The notes under the pieces were generated by a model. That model ran no database searches. It was not told the origin of the DNA and saw only the letters and a list, made by a program, of their open reading frames with translations. A stretch of DNA of 64,000 nt from Mortierella sp. BCC40632 (lineage: Eukaryota > Mortierellomycota > Mortierellomycetes > Mortierellales > Mortierellaceae): assembly GCA_011634665.1 (NCBI GenBank), contig WAEK01000015.1, positions 62,001-126,000 of the forward strand, read 5' to 3'. This document shows, piece after piece, positions 26,197 through 42,106 of the stretch; the stretch's first letter is position 1, and each line of letters begins with the position of its first letter. Position numbers and translations under genes: made by a program.

Positions 26197-29100
26197 TTGG
26201 AGCGAATCAAGAAAGAGAAGAAGCAGTAGAAGAAAGAAGAGTGGGAAAAAGGAAAGAATGAAAGAATGGAGAAAAAAAGGGAAAAAAAATAAAGAATGAA
26301 GAATGATAAGAATGCGGAGGCGCAGAAGTTGGTTGAGGTCAAGGAAGAAGGCAAAGTAGAACGATGAGGATGAAGACGAGGAAGAGAATGATAAAGAGGA
26401 TGAAAAAGAGGGATATTTCCGTTTGGCCGCTCAAGGGATCTGCAGCATTACGACAGAGAAAAAAAAAGAAAAGAAAAGCTAAATCAGCGAATAAGGAAGA
26501 AAAATCCCTGGACCGAAAAGAAAATCGAAAGAAGGAGGAGAAGACACGTTTCATGACGGAATGACCGACTTGAAAAGGAGACTGTGGGGGAGAGGAGGAA
26601 GGGAATGAAATGTGGACCAAACAAAAGAATCTAAAGTGTATACTTTCCGAGGCAATCTGCCTCAGTTCTCCTTACCTTTACTTTGTTCCTGGAGGAATGT
26701 ACCCGACTCTTTTCTTTCTTTCTTTTCTTTTCTTTTGTTCGTCTCAATTTCCGCTGCAGTTTCTTTTTTAATTGCGTTAGCCAATCTAGAGATCGATGGC
26801 GGATGGAAGAAGAGAAAGGGAGGGCGAAGACGTTAAAGGAATGGACCATTAGAAAGAAGGAAAGAAATGGTACGAGAAAGAGTATGGAGTTTGTAGCTGA
26901 TATTGGCGAAGAGGTACCAATGTCATTCCAGCTTGGCTGAATATCAATGTCGTACAATTTGGCGGGAAACAGGGGTGAGGGTGAGGGGAGGGGTTAGAGG
27001 TTGGAAAGGGGGGGGTTGGAGAAGAGGAAGAGAGAAAGGAATGAAGAAAATGATGTGTCAAAATGATTGAATTATGCAAAGTAAAAAAAGAACCAAAGGT
27101 ACAAAGTACCAGGAATGAGAGTCGAAACAAATATTGGATACTAAGGATTTTTGCGCGGCAGCAACCATGGCGGGGTTTTGAAAGAAAAGAAAAAAAAGGA
27201 AAGAATGTCGAAAGGGTTTTTTTGCCCGGTCCAATTAGGGTTGGGGTTTGATACGTCCAAGGCGGATGGTACCATGATCCCCTATTATTATTGCTGAGGC
27301 AAGGAAACAAGCGTTCCATTTCTCCCATGGATCGAGAAGTTATGCGCTGCGGCAAGGAGAATGAGAAACAATGACTAGTCCGACAAAGGATATAGAGTGT
27401 GCGATTGAATACGAAGTGCAAAAGCGGGATTAAGAAAAGAAAGACTAGTAGGTATGCATGTAAGTGTCATGGTCGTGAAGATGATTAGCAAATATCAACT
27501 GGGATCGATACTAGTGCAAGAGCCTTTTTTTTTTTTTTTTTTTTTTTGTTGTTTCCAGTGTTGCACACACTCTGTAGAGGGGGGAGGCGCGAGCATTAAC
27601 CTTGCAGCCCGTCTCTCTGTCCCTGAATCTACAGACAGAAGGGCCAGGATCTACTCTCGAACAAAATCTATTGAATAGAGAATGAATATATTTAGGTAGT
27701 GTGACCAATGGGAAGGATGAGAGCACTGTAGGGATGGGAGGAGGGCTGGGTTATGGAAGAGGGTCTGGAGACGTGTGGGAGAAAGACAACGGCCGAGAGA
27801 ATGAACGTGACTTGGAATCTTTTTTAGGTCACACAAGTGGAATCACCTTGCATGCACTATGTGTCTCGCCTTATCAGGGACAGCGGAGAGGGAGAGAGAG
27901 AGAGAGGAGGGACAAGTTCGGGAAGAGAAGAAAGAGCAAGAGGCAGGGGTACTACCCTACTCTCCCTGTCTCTCTTTTCCCCTCCCTCACTCCCTCTGTC
28001 TCCTTTGATCAAACAAACATACACAATACTGCAAAGTCCAAAAAGAAATGACCCAAGGCCTACCTGGATACGTAATACAGTCCATGGGTACTGGTTTAGT
28101 CAGGTCATTTCCGAGTCGGACAAGGCCGACAATTATTGGTCCCACATTGGATGCAATTCACTTTCTCTTGCATGACAGGGAGAGAGAGAGGAAGAGAAAG
28201 AGAGAGGTGGAGATAGGGATAGGGATAGAGAGAGAACAAAGAAACGGATCCGCCCTCACCAATACCCTACGTCTGCCTTGCCACCAAACCAACCGTCCAC
28301 TCTCATTTGATCATTTCCTCTTCCTCTTCTGATCTACCTCCTCTACCTCGATCAATTTCCTCTTGTTCGATTGCTTAAGCAATCAAAATATAAAGTAGAC
28401 AAAGATGCATTGAGCTCTACAAGGTTGTTCGTTTCTATACCATATGGCAATTTAATAATTCTTCAACTGCTTGGCTACATATGAAATGGGTTGACTGAGA
28501 GTCTTCTATATATAAAAAAAAAAAATAACACAAATTTCATGGTGGCCAAAGGCAGATATGGTATATGGTCAACAAGGGCAGAGCCGGATCGACGGCGCAT
28601 GCACAAAGGGAGAGAACAAGAGCAATTGCAATATCAAAGAAAGAAAAGAAAAAAAAAGGGGGGGAGGGGAGGGTAGGAAGAGGGTACCAAGCGACCCAAA
28701 GTTCCTTTTTTGCAAAAATACAAAAAAAGTGCCCTCCGCGGAAATCTATTTTTGTGTTTCTTGCCCTGAGGTTCACGAGAGAGGGTGGCTACGGTCGGCC
28801 TTTCGTCACCCCTCTTTTGTCCCGTTAAGGTTTATCCCGAAAGTCCAAAAATGCGCACAGCCATCCATGAGTGAGCACAAGGAGGCTAGAATGAGAAGGG
28901 TGAAGTGAGAGCAAGAAACAAAAAAGAGTGCTCTCCCTGGAGAAAGGAATGGAGGCCTGTGTGTTTGGCTCAGAATAGATCAGGGTCGTGGGATGGAGAG
29001 AGGGAGGATGGATGGATGGAAGAAAGTGCGCTGAGGAAGGGAATACAGTGTCAACAAGAAAAGAGAAAAAAGAGAAAAAGGAAAAAAAAAAAAAAAAAAA

Positions 29101-29219
29101 AGAGAAAAAGAATTGCACTCTATACGAATTCATGAGGGAATGTGCTATACAAGGCCGGATGAACGATGGCCAGAAGAAGATGTGGGACGAGGAGAAGGAA
29201 AGATGAACGGGGTCTTGCT
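26197..29219. other. Spacer downstream of MetAP2
   Basis: About 3 kb of A/G-rich then mixed sequence with poly(T) near 27524-27547, GA-rich tracts near 27890 and 28180-28230, and poly(A) near 29083-29103. Open frames are short and compositionally biased. No gene is recognised. Confidence 0.45.
26288..26293 (+). terminator. Poly(A) signal AATAAA
   Basis: Canonical hexamer about 90 bases after the MetAP2 stop in an A-rich segment. Confidence 0.45.
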
Positions 29220-29507
29220 TCATGGCCTTGATCCAGACAAAAGCATTGTCTGGTTGATGTTGGCACCCGAGGGCAGTTGGGAGTTAGCCGAAGAGTTATT
29301 GCCTTGGGGTACTGAGGAGAAGCCTGCGATGTCGGCTAACAAGTCCTCGTTTGTAAAGTCATCAAAGTTGATTGGGCCTTCGGCTCCATTGTTGGCCATG
29401 CGTTGGGCTAGAACTGCCATTGGGTCAGCGGGGGGGATTGAACCTTGTGAAGTATGGCTAGGGACGGTAGGGACAGCAGCCTCGTTTTTTACGGTGATAC
29501 CGGGCAT
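29220..29507 (-). CDS. Small unrecognised acidic protein
   Basis: A 95-residue frame starts at Met (complement of 29505-29507) and ends with TGA at the complement of 29220-29222. The composition is protein-like and Asn/Ser/Pro-rich, with a short hydrophobic-acidic segment (INFDDFTNEDLLADIAGF) of the kind seen in short interaction motifs. The frame continues upstream to 29882 without a stop, but that part is a His/Thr/Pro-rich product of a CA-rich leader, so the internal Met was chosen. A TATATATA element lies about 430 bases upstream on the same strand. I do not recognise the family, and it could be one exon of a larger gene. Confidence 0.4.
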   Translation of the reverse strand: MPGITVKNEAAVPTVPSHTSQGSIPPADPMAVLAQRMANNGAEGPINFDDFTNEDLLADIAGFSSVPQGNNSSANSQLPSGANINQTMLLSGSRP

Positions 29508-29932
29508 GTTTGTATAGAAAGACGGGGTCGGTCGGTACGGAGTAGAAAGATAGGGTCTTGACTGACAGAGACTCGACAAGTAAGGATGAGACTGCGCTAG
29601 GGCCGACTTTGTGTTCTTTTGTGTTTCTGTGTTCAACTGTTCTGTGTCCGTGTGTGACTTGGTCTGCGGTCGAGGTACGATGTGGAGGAATGCAGGCGGA
29701 TCAAAAGGAAAGGTGCAACAAAAGAAGGGAGAGAGTGTGTGTGTGTGCGTGTGTGTGCGTGTGTGTGCGTGTGTGTGTGTGGTCGTGCAAGTAGGGCAAA
29801 ACTTGTGTGCGTGGTTGATACGGATGAGAAAGAGCGAGAGATGAAAATGGGGGTGAAGGGCAGAAGTGAGAGCAAGAAGCAAAGAAAAAGAGCGTTGTCT
29901 GTGCGAGAGGGGGAGGAAGGATGAGAGCGGGT

Positions 29933-29942
29933 ATATATATGC
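29933..29942 (-). promoter_or_regulatory. TATA-like element
   Basis: A run of alternating T and A in otherwise G-rich sequence, upstream of the small minus-strand gene and separated from it by a CA-rich leader. The role is inferred from position only. Confidence 0.25.
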
Positions 29943-30830
29943 GTGATGGATGAGTGGGTGGAAGGTGAGCTACCGAGAAAGATCTTGGTGTTTTGAATTG
30001 ATTTAAAAGAGAAGAAATAGAAAGAAGCAGAAAAGACAAGTGTCGAGTGAAGTGGGGGTTTATGTGGATATAGAGGAGACCTTTTATACTTTGGCGGGCA
30101 TGCCCACCTTTGCCATTATCAAGGTAGTTTGTGCAGCGGCAAAGGAAGGTCAGGTGGAGGAGAGGACTCTAATTGACGCTTCATTATTACCAATTGTCGA
30201 CCGTCTGTTTGGACCAAGGGGACGATGATGCAGACGAAGGGGGCGACAAGTGCATCGGGCGACGAAGGCTGAGCGGGTTATTGGCGGGTGATTTGGACAA
30301 GCGCAAGCTGCAGCTGGGCTGCGGCCTTCTGTGACGATGGGACTTGTTTTAGAGAATGAACATAGAACGGCCCTCGTCTCCCTCGTCTGGGCTTGTACGC
30401 CCGACCCTCTCGCCTCTCCCCCTCCCTCTTCCCTCCTCGTACTCTTTCTTGGCTTGAATACATTATTATATGGCCGAATATTGCTTACTATGGAGTGCAG
30501 GCACGGGACTGGGAGACGTGTGGAGCTCAGTAGAGTAACAGACGGCCACTGAAGGCTGCGGGCTGGGCGGAGCGGTCATTTAGATAACATTCAGTGAGAT
30601 AGGTCAAAAGCAGTAGGGCAGTAGGCAATAGAGAATGGGCGATTGAGCATTGATGCTGCCTGCCTGTTCTCTCGCCCTCTACAGTGCACCAATCTATCTA
30701 CCAGTGTACTCGCACCCTCGAGAGAGCGCTTGTCTCTAGCTTTGTTGCTATTCTTATTTGTGACATTACTGCCCTCTGCCTCTCCACGCTCTCCCTTCCT
30801 CTCCCTTGTGTTGGTAGATGTCTGCTGTTG

Positions 30831-31010
30831 TCCATTGACACCGATTGACACCCATTGACACCCATTGACACCCATTGACACCCATTGACACCCATTGACA
30901 CCCATTGGCACCCATTGGCACCCATTGACACCCATTGACACTCACTGGCATCCATTGGCACCCATTGACACTCATTGGCACCCATTGGCACCCATTGGCA
31001 CCCACTGCAA
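30831..31010. repeat. Decanucleotide minisatellite, unit CCCATTGACA
   Basis: Eighteen head-to-tail 10-base units in strict register. The left block has identical copies; the right part alternates ATTGACA and ATTGGCA variants and decays over the next 60-70 bases. The open frames it creates are repeat artefacts. Confidence 0.93.
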
Positions 31011-33695
31011 CTCGTCAACACTCCTTGGAATCCACTAGAGTCTATTGGCCCTCAAACACAACTATTGGCATCCGTGGACTTCGAAGACTAACCGCAGTCA
31101 ATCCCACTCCGGGTTGCAACTTGGGTTAAAACGGGGCTGAGTTGAAAACCCCTCTTGAACGGACGAGTGAAAAAGGCAAAATATGGAGTGAACTTTCGAA
31201 AGAAGAACAAAGGCCGATCGATGCATGACCAAGTTTAGCCTGCTCTAATTCGGACGACCAGGGGACGACCTTGGTCCAGCACTCTCTTCCTCCTCCCTCC
31301 CGGGTCACTCCGCCAATGGCCCACAGTCACAGTTTCCCTACACTCCTTGTAACACTCCAAGCTGGCATGGCTGCCGTGCCGTGCCAACTGAGGTCTTCTG
31401 GAAGCTCGCTGGAGGCTTACCAAGGATCGCAAAAGGCTTACCTAGACAATTGACCCACGTCTCTTCTTCTTCTTCTTTCTCCCTCTCTCTCCCCTCCCCC
31501 TTCCCCATCTTTCCCCCACTTCTGCTGTGCCCTCCGACTACAGTGCAGGCCCTGACCAGGATGACGACGCAGTGAAGAGACTTTGTTGCTGCCGTTACTG
31601 CTGCGTCTTCTCCCACAATTTTTGCCCACAACGAACCACGTATTCCAAGCCTTCTTCTATGTCAGTTTTTTTTTTTAATGTCTCCTTTCCCTTCATGCAA
31701 TAGACGTTTGTCCGCAAAGAACCCCTCGGAGTGGTGTGACACTTGAGTTTGTACACTTTCCAGATTGGGTAGCACCCTCTCTCCTTCCCCCTCCCCCCTC
31801 CCTCTCTCGTTCGTCCGCTCGCTCTCCTTCTATCTTTCTCTCCCGCCGCTTCCTCTTAGACCCCATGGACCTGCTGGTCTTCCCTCCAGACCCCTAGCCC
31901 GCTGACAGTCGATTGGACCTCGCTGCCTGCGGTCGACTGCCGCAACCTTCACAGCAAACGAGTAGATCGACTTTGAACATGCCAAATGACCCGTCTGAGT
32001 ACGGATACCAATAATCCGGAGGCGTGGTTACTTTGGGTAGAGTTATGACAGCAAAGACAAGCTCATTCATCGTTTGGTGGTCACCCATTCTTCCTTATCT
32101 TTCTTCCCTTCCTTCCTTGCACGGCAGCAATTGATAGAAAGAGAGAGAGAGAGAGGCTAGAATTCGGCAGAGCCATTCGGCGGATCAGCACAAACAGCGA
32201 GTTGGGTCAGCCTAGGGCAGAGGAGGGAAAGGGGATGAGTTCCTCCCATACGCTCGGCTCAACTGTTCGCCGGGCATCTCGATCACAGAATGAACAGACA
32301 GCAAAAGCTCGAGGGATGGACACATGCACAACATCGCACACCCTGTCTCTCCAACATGCAGCCGCACAAAGACATTGAAGGAAGGGGAGAGAAGGAGAGA
32401 GAACAAACGCAAGAGAGGTTGCGAACAGGGACAAGGGTCCACAGGTACACTCTCAAGTGAGCCTGCCTGTGTTGATGCTGTTGCGGATTGGCATGTTTGT
32501 TTGCAAAAAAAAAAAAGAATTGTTTTTTTTTTTTAAAAAGGGCACAGACGCTGAGTGGTGCGTCTGCCCTTCCGACGTCCAAAGGCGCGCTTACTCTGCC
32601 TTGTCTCGCAGCTATGGTCAAGAAACAAGAACAGCCCGGTTTGATTGCAATTTTGACGAGCATAGAAGCAGGGAGAGTATAGAAGAGGAATTGGTTAATT
32701 CTCTGGACCATTGTTCTTTTCGCTTCCAGCTGGCCATTGAAGAAGAAACAAATAATACTGCATTGTTGGGCAGGCTCAGGTAGATTGTCCACATTCCACC
32801 TTCCAAAGCGCGCGGCATCACAGGATTGGAAGAAGACCATGGGCAGGGAGACACCCGTTTCTGCACCCTCTCTGCCTCTCTCACTCTCTTGTCCTCTAAA
32901 TATATGTCTATTTGCTTATTCATCTACCTTTTGTTAGTTCTCTCTCTTCTGCCAAAAGCCGCGTTGACTAGAGAGTCTGGCCAATCTACCTTGCTATCCT
33001 CCAATGCGCTGCCCGATTCACCAGTCAGAGAAAAATATCCGCCATGAGATGATTGCCAACTTTTGCTTGGCCACTGAATGAGTGACTTCTGGCCCGTGCA
33101 TGTGCCCCTTGGTCCTTCTAGGTCGAGCACACAACCTCGTCACTCTCGCTAGGCCAGTGCCCCCTTCTCCTCCTCTTCCTCCCTATTCCGCATTTCGTTT
33201 TCGCCTAGAAAGAGAAAAAAGTCAGCTGCACCGTGATCGTGTCCGCTTAGACGTAGTCTTTCATTCCTCTGCATGCGGCCACCAGACTGGTCGCCGTTCC
33301 GTGTCGTGGCTAGTCCTGCCTTCTTGCATACACACGTCCACCCTTCTCTTCCCCCTCTCCCCCCTCCCCATCCCCTTCTTCTGCGTCGCATTCTCTCTTA
33401 ACCCCTCTTCTTGCTCGCTCTCTTGTGCACTCTCTTCTTTCCTCTCGCAGCTTCACCTTTTACTAGATCGACTGTTCAACTCCTCCTTGGCTCCACCCCA
33501 TTTTACCCTACCTTTTACCCCCCCCCTCCGCTCCATCTTTCCTCAGCTGCTGGAACACACAGACATTGTGTCCGTCTCTCTCGCTTTCTCTCTCCCTTCT
33601 CTCGAGCTTTTAGTATTTTTTTTTTTTTTTTTTATTTTGCCATCTCCCTTTCTCTCTTTTCTCTCTTTTATCCTCTTCAAAGACAGCTGTGCACC

Positions 33696-34952
33696 ATGAA
33701 GATCACTACGCTTTCTGCCGTACTCTGCCTCGCGACTGCCGCCCTGGCGGCCGACAACCACCAGCGACATATTCTTCAGAACGATGCCAACATCAATAGC
33801 CTAGAGAGGCGAGCGGGGCCCAAGGCAGTGAATAGGCATGAGAATCCTCGAAAGGGTCATGCCGAGCACGGCGTGGAGGCCCATAAGGACGGCAAGCACG
33901 CATCCCATGAAGAACGTGAGGAACACCATGACGACGATGACAACAACGATGACGATGATAACGATGGAGACAAAGGTGGCGAGAAGAATGAGAACAATGC
34001 GAAAAAGCCTGATGAAGGCAAGAAGGGTGGCAATAACAAAGGGGATAAGGATGGCAAGAAGGATGGTAAGAAGGACGGCAAGAAGGATGGTGATAAGGAT
34101 GGAAAGAAGGATGGCAAGAAGGACGGCGACAAGGATGGAAAGAAAGATGGAGACAAGGATGGTAAAAAAGTTGGTGGAAAGAACGTTGAAGTCAAGGAAG
34201 ACAAGAAGGAGATCGGAAAGGCTGACGGCGATGCAAAGGCACCTGCCAAGGATGCAAAGGATGGCAAGCCTGGGCCTGCGGGTGGCAAGGACAAGGAACC
34301 CAACTTGACCACGCCACAGGACTACGAGAGTCCCATCTGGCTCGTACAGCCATTTGGAGCCAGTGTCTGGGAGCAAGGTCGAGACTATGTCATCAGCTGG
34401 GGTCCCAATCCCGAGCCCGCCTTTGCCAAGGCGCTTGGAGACAAGGCTCCGATTGACATCCGATTGATGCGTGGCGACCCCAACCATCTTACAGAAGTAG
34501 CTGTCCTCAAGAAAGCCCTTGATTCCTCTGAGCACTCGTTCCAGTGGAAGGTGCCCATGACCTTGGTCCCTGCCAAGGACTATTCAATCCGTTTGACCCA
34601 CGAGGGCAAGCTCGACACCTACTCACATTACTTTGAGGTTGTCAAGGCTGGTGATGCCCGGTCATCCAAGTCCAATGTCGGCGAGCCATTGGAAATGCCT
34701 AAGAAGGGAGATGTGCCTGTGCCATTGAACAAGACGCCTGGCTCGATGATCAAGCCTGCACAGCCTCCAAACCCCATCCCTGCAGATGTGACCAAGCCAG
34801 TGACTCCTGGAGCACCCGCCCCTGCTCCACCTGCGAATGGCAACGTTGCCAAGCCGGTCACGCATCCCTCGGGAGCAGAATCTCTTCACCGACAAGCCAA
34901 TGTCCTGGCCGCAGCATTGACGCTCTTTGGGGCCGTGTTCTTCCTTGGGTAG
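33696..34952 (+). CDS. Secreted, probably GPI-anchored Kre9/Knh1-like cell-surface protein
   Basis: Single exon, 418 residues from the Met at 33696, which begins a clear signal peptide (KITTLSAVLCLATAALA). An Asp/His-rich and then Lys/Asp/Gly-rich repeat region follows (about residues 70-190) with many DGKK units. A globular domain at about residues 208-315 starts with PIWLVQPFGASVWEQG and contains DYVISWGPN; this is the pattern of the Ser-Thr-rich GPI-anchored/Kre9-Knh1 N-terminal family (PF10342) of fungal wall proteins. A Pro-rich stalk and a C-terminal hydrophobic tail (about the last 20 residues) suggest GPI attachment. The product probably sits at the plasma membrane or wall; the exact role is unknown. 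The frame is open upstream of the Met through the CT-rich leader, which is not thought to be translated. Confidence 0.8.
   Translation: MKITTLSAVLCLATAALAADNHQRHILQNDANINSLERRAGPKAVNRHENPRKGHAEHGVEAHKDGKHASHEEREEHHDDDDNNDDDDNDGDKGGEKNENNAKKPDEGKKGGNNKGDKDGKKDGKKDGKKDGDKDGKKDGKKDGDKDGKKDGDKDGKKVGGKNVEVKEDKKEIGKADGDAKAPAKDAKDGKPGPAGGKDKEPNLTTPQDYESPIWLVQPFGASVWEQGRDYVISWGPNPEPAFAKALGDKAPIDIRLMRGDPNHLTEVAVLKKALDSSEHSFQWKVPMTLVPAKDYSIRLTHEGKLDTYSHYFEVVKAGDARSSKSNVGEPLEMPKKGDVPVPLNKTPGSMIKPAQPPNPIPADVTKPVTPGAPAPAPPANGNVAKPVTHPSGAESLHRQANVLAAALTLFGAVFFLG
34045..34170 (+). repeat. In-frame 12-base repeats encoding DGKK units
   Basis: Degenerate GATGGNAAGAAG units encode alternating DGKK and DGDK blocks in the secreted protein. 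Confidence 0.8.
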
Positions 34953-35776
34953 AAGCAAGCGCACCTGTACACATCCAGGCACGCACGCACAAATACACAC
35001 ACAAGAAATAAAAGAAACACCAAGATACGTAAAGAAATCAGCCAGACAAATTCTCCTCAGTAAAGCCAACCTTTTTTTTTTTTCCCTCTCTCTCTCTCTC
35101 TCTCTCTCTTTTTTCTTCGTCTTAACCCCTGGCAAAATCGGTTGCCTGGAATAGAATGACAATGCTCATTTTGCCTAGGAGGAAAAAAAGAGGAATCCTT
35201 GGCAGCATCTCAAGAGTTGGGTCCAGACAAAACTAGATAAAAGGCCAAAGTCCATTTCATTCACTCATTCTTCTTCTTCTTCTTGCTGCTTTTACTCGAG
35301 TTATATACAATCCATGTTCCTCCATATCCTAATCTGGGCCACCAGAGTGCCTTCCTCGTTCTATGATTTCCAAAAAAAAAAAAAAAAAAAAAAAAAAAAA
35401 CAACATTTCTCCCCTTTTTGCGTTCCCTTTCCCCCTACTTTCCCCTCCTCCCCATCGTTCCTCTCTTTCTCTTTCTTCTCCCCCACCAGGAAGTATTTTT
35501 TTTATATATAAATGACTATTATTCTCGCGAGGCCTGTTCCTTTCGCTTCAGCTCTTGCAAAAAGTCGACACCAGTGCTTAGTGCGCCTAGTGAGAAAGAA
35601 AGAAAAGAAAAGAAAAGAAAAAAATTCCGATGAGACGTCCCAAGAATGGGAAGAGATACCGAGTGAGTAGATCAGTGAGGAATCAGGGAGGCCTGCTCAC
35701 TCGTAGTATTGTTCCATTTGTGCTGCTTCTGCTGCTGCTGATACTGCTGCTGATACTGCTACTGCTGCTGATACTG
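34953..35776. other. Spacer between convergent genes
   Basis: Contains the poly(A) signal of the secreted protein gene, a (CT)n tract near 35085-35108, a poly(A) run near 35372-35400 and a CTG/ATACTG triplet array at 35719-35787 that reaches the end of the next minus-strand gene. Confidence 0.45.
35007..35012 (+). terminator. Poly(A) signal AATAAA
   Basis: Canonical hexamer about 55 bases after the stop of the secreted protein gene. Confidence 0.5.
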
Positions 35777-35874
35777 CTACTGCTGCTGGCTTTTACCTTT
35801 TGATCCAACTTTGTTGCCCCATGCCATGGTTTCGGCTCCCTTGTAGAGTTCCATTTTCGCTAGATAAGAAGAAG

Positions 35875-35905
<31 letters not shown>

Positions 35906-36007
35906 TTCATAACACAGCCCTTTTCTGTTAGTTTTCAGGAACTCAAAGTAGGGAGGGGAGGGGGGGAGGAGGAGAGAGAGAAGAGGAAGGTTCAAACAAT
36001 GCATGTC

Positions 36008-36043
<36 letters not shown>

Positions 36044-36609
36044 ACGCAATTGAAACTTACATAGGCCCGAGGCATTTCCTTGTTGGTGATAGTTATCCCA
36101 GGCAGCCTTCCATGCTAATAATAGGGAAGGAAAAAAAAAGGGAAGGAAGGGGGGGAATCAACGACTGTCAGCAATATTTTCCTCATGTGTCCAAAGAGGT
36201 CAAATTTTATCATTTTCTTTTCATTCTTGTTTTCTTGCTTTCATACTTTTGTCAAAGTGGTTGACGACTTCCTGTGAGTTAAAGCTGTTGATTGGCGTGT
36301 ATCCTTCTGGGATCTGCGACTTGGCACCCAGCTCTGGGTTGGGGCTGTTGCTGGAGGCTGCTATTTATTTATTTATTATTTTTTTACCGAGTCAGTACAA
36401 GATTGTTGTCAAGGCATACACACCACCCACCTCAATGAGTAAGTAACATGCTGACACATCCAGAGAGTAAACCCATAGCTCAAGCAGACAAGAAAATGAA
36501 AGAAAAAAAAAGAAAAAGAAAGCAAGAGCCTTACATTGAGAGCCTTTGCGTCGAGATCCACTGGCCCCAACGGATTGTTTCCTAAAGAATCAAGAGTTGT
36601 CGAGATCAT
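35777..36609 (-). CDS. Small unrecognised protein in several exons
   Basis: Coding pieces on the minus strand are consistent with splice sites. A first exon begins at Met (36609) and reads MISTTLDSLGNNPLGPVDLD. A middle exon at about 36247-36357 contains IPEGYTPINSFNSQEVVNHF. A 54-base exon at 36061-36114 contains WKAAWDNYHQQGN. The last exon, 35777-35859, ends in Lys/Gly/Gln-rich sequence. The last three exons join in phase. The link from the first exon to the second does not close with the sites I can see, so a short exon is probably missing. The product would be roughly 110-125 residues, without signal peptide or membrane segment. I do not recognise the family. Confidence 0.45.
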
Positions 36610-36650
36610 TGTTGAAAAATACATAGAGAACATAAGAAGCAGGTCCTTTT

Positions 36651-36682
<32 letters not shown>

Positions 36683-37775
36683 TTTCTCCTCTGGTAGGAT
36701 AGAGTTGCTTGAGACTGGTCAAGATGTTGCTTAGGTTCGTCCGCTCATTCTTTCTTTTTGGACCCAGAGCGAAGAGCTGGATGATGTAAACCATGGTCGA
36801 GCGACAAGGAGCTACATGATCAAAAAAAAAAAGATTCCATGGTTTCTCCTCAAAAGAAAGAAGGAAAGGTCCAGAAATGTTCTTCATCCGCTCCTCTTTC
36901 TCCAAGTCCCCGGGTCTTTATTGGTCCTCTTGGTGAAGAATGAATGCTCTGATAGTCCGAGATGGTTGCATCAATGTAAAAAAAGAGAATACCCAGGCGG
37001 AGAACAACCATGAGCCTGACTCACGGGTCCACACGTTTTGAGTCTTCATTTCCATGTCCCTGCTGGCTCCTGATGTCCCATAGTACGCAAGACATGTTGG
37101 ACGGAAAGTAAGGGGCTGGTTGCTGCGGGTTTACCTGTCTCCAGAGCCGGGCATTGTCGATGGATGGGATCTCTTTTTTTTTTTTTTGGAAAAAAGGAAA
37201 GAAAAGAAAAGAGAAGCACAGGCACCGACCAACCAACCAACCAACCAACCACACCACCTTTCCACGAACAAAAGGAAAAAGGTCCTTCAAAAGCGCCTGT
37301 GCACGTGATAAAGAGGCCGTAGTAGGGTAGGAAGGTGGGAAAGGATAGACAGACACACAGGGCTTGCTTGAGAAGTGAGCATCAACGCTACTTTTTTTTT
37401 TTTGGTCACAGTTGGCACAAAAGGCCAACCTCTCGCCCCCTGATCACACACCCACAGACACACACACACACTATCGCTCTCTCTCCTCTCTTTCTTTGCA
37501 TCCTTACATTCGCCACACTCCCGCCTCAGTCAACCAAAGGACTCTTTCCAAGCAAGACACTTCGACCACCTCATTCACCAGACCTTGTAAAAGCCAACAA
37601 AGCATCTGTGCCAGTCCATTAAGCATTCTTTTTCTTTTTTAGAAAAAAAGAAAAAAAAAAAGAAGGCAGAGACCCCATAGCGAGCAGGAAGGCCAACTGC
37701 CTAGCTGACAGACAGGGCACATACGCACACACGCACACGCGCAAAAGAAAAGAAAAGAAAAGAAAAAAAAGTGCC
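36610..37775. other. Spacer between divergent genes
   Basis: Contains a (GT)n tract near 36656-36681, short A and T runs, an ACCA repeat near 37230-37250 and an A-rich leader directly before GCN5. No gene is recognised. Confidence 0.45.
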
Positions 37776-41768
<3,993 letters not shown>

Positions 41769-41962
41769 TTGGATATTGGGAATGGTTATTATTTTTTTTT
41801 GTTTTGGGTATAACTGTGAGTGAGTGTTTGTGTGTTCAGTGTGTTTGTGTGTTTTGTATGGCTGTTGTGTCTGTCCTGGAACGACCAACAAAGGCTGTCT
41901 TTATTATTTTTTCTTTTCTTTTCTTTTCTTTTTCTGCCAAGTCTCTCTCTCTCTCTTTCATT

Positions 41963-41996
<34 letters not shown>

Positions 41997-42100
41997 CTTT
42001 ATTCTTCTTCTCTTTCTATGTAGTTTATGCATCCTGTCTGATTTCCTTTTGTTATTTACCTGCTTGCTTTGCCTGCTTCTCGATGTTGCCCGTCCACTCT

Positions 42101-42106
42101 AATAAA
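42101..42106 (+). terminator. Poly(A) signal AATAAA
   Basis: Canonical hexamer about 330 bases after the GCN5 stop, after a T-rich 3' region. Confidence 0.35.

Larger units (their letters stand above)
29508..33695. other. Long spacer containing a minisatellite
   Basis: About 4.2 kb between the small minus-strand gene and the secreted protein gene. It holds GT/CA repeats (29735-29782), the 10-bp tandem array at 30831-31010, several CT-rich stretches (31475-31520, 31770-31860) and the pyrimidine-rich leader of the next gene (33340-33690). No other gene is recognised. Confidence 0.45.

Noticed and set aside
29558..29844. Val/Cys repeat frames near the GT tract
   Set aside because: They derive from a GTGTGC repeat in the leader of the minus-strand small gene.
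30831..31010. CRISPR array
   Set aside because: Units are 10 bp and directly adjacent, with no spacers, and the genome is eukaryotic.
30591..31021. Repetitive MGVNGCQW-type protein on the minus strand
   Set aside because: All three frames of the 10-bp array are open and encode the same kind of repeat, so the frame is an artefact of the minisatellite.
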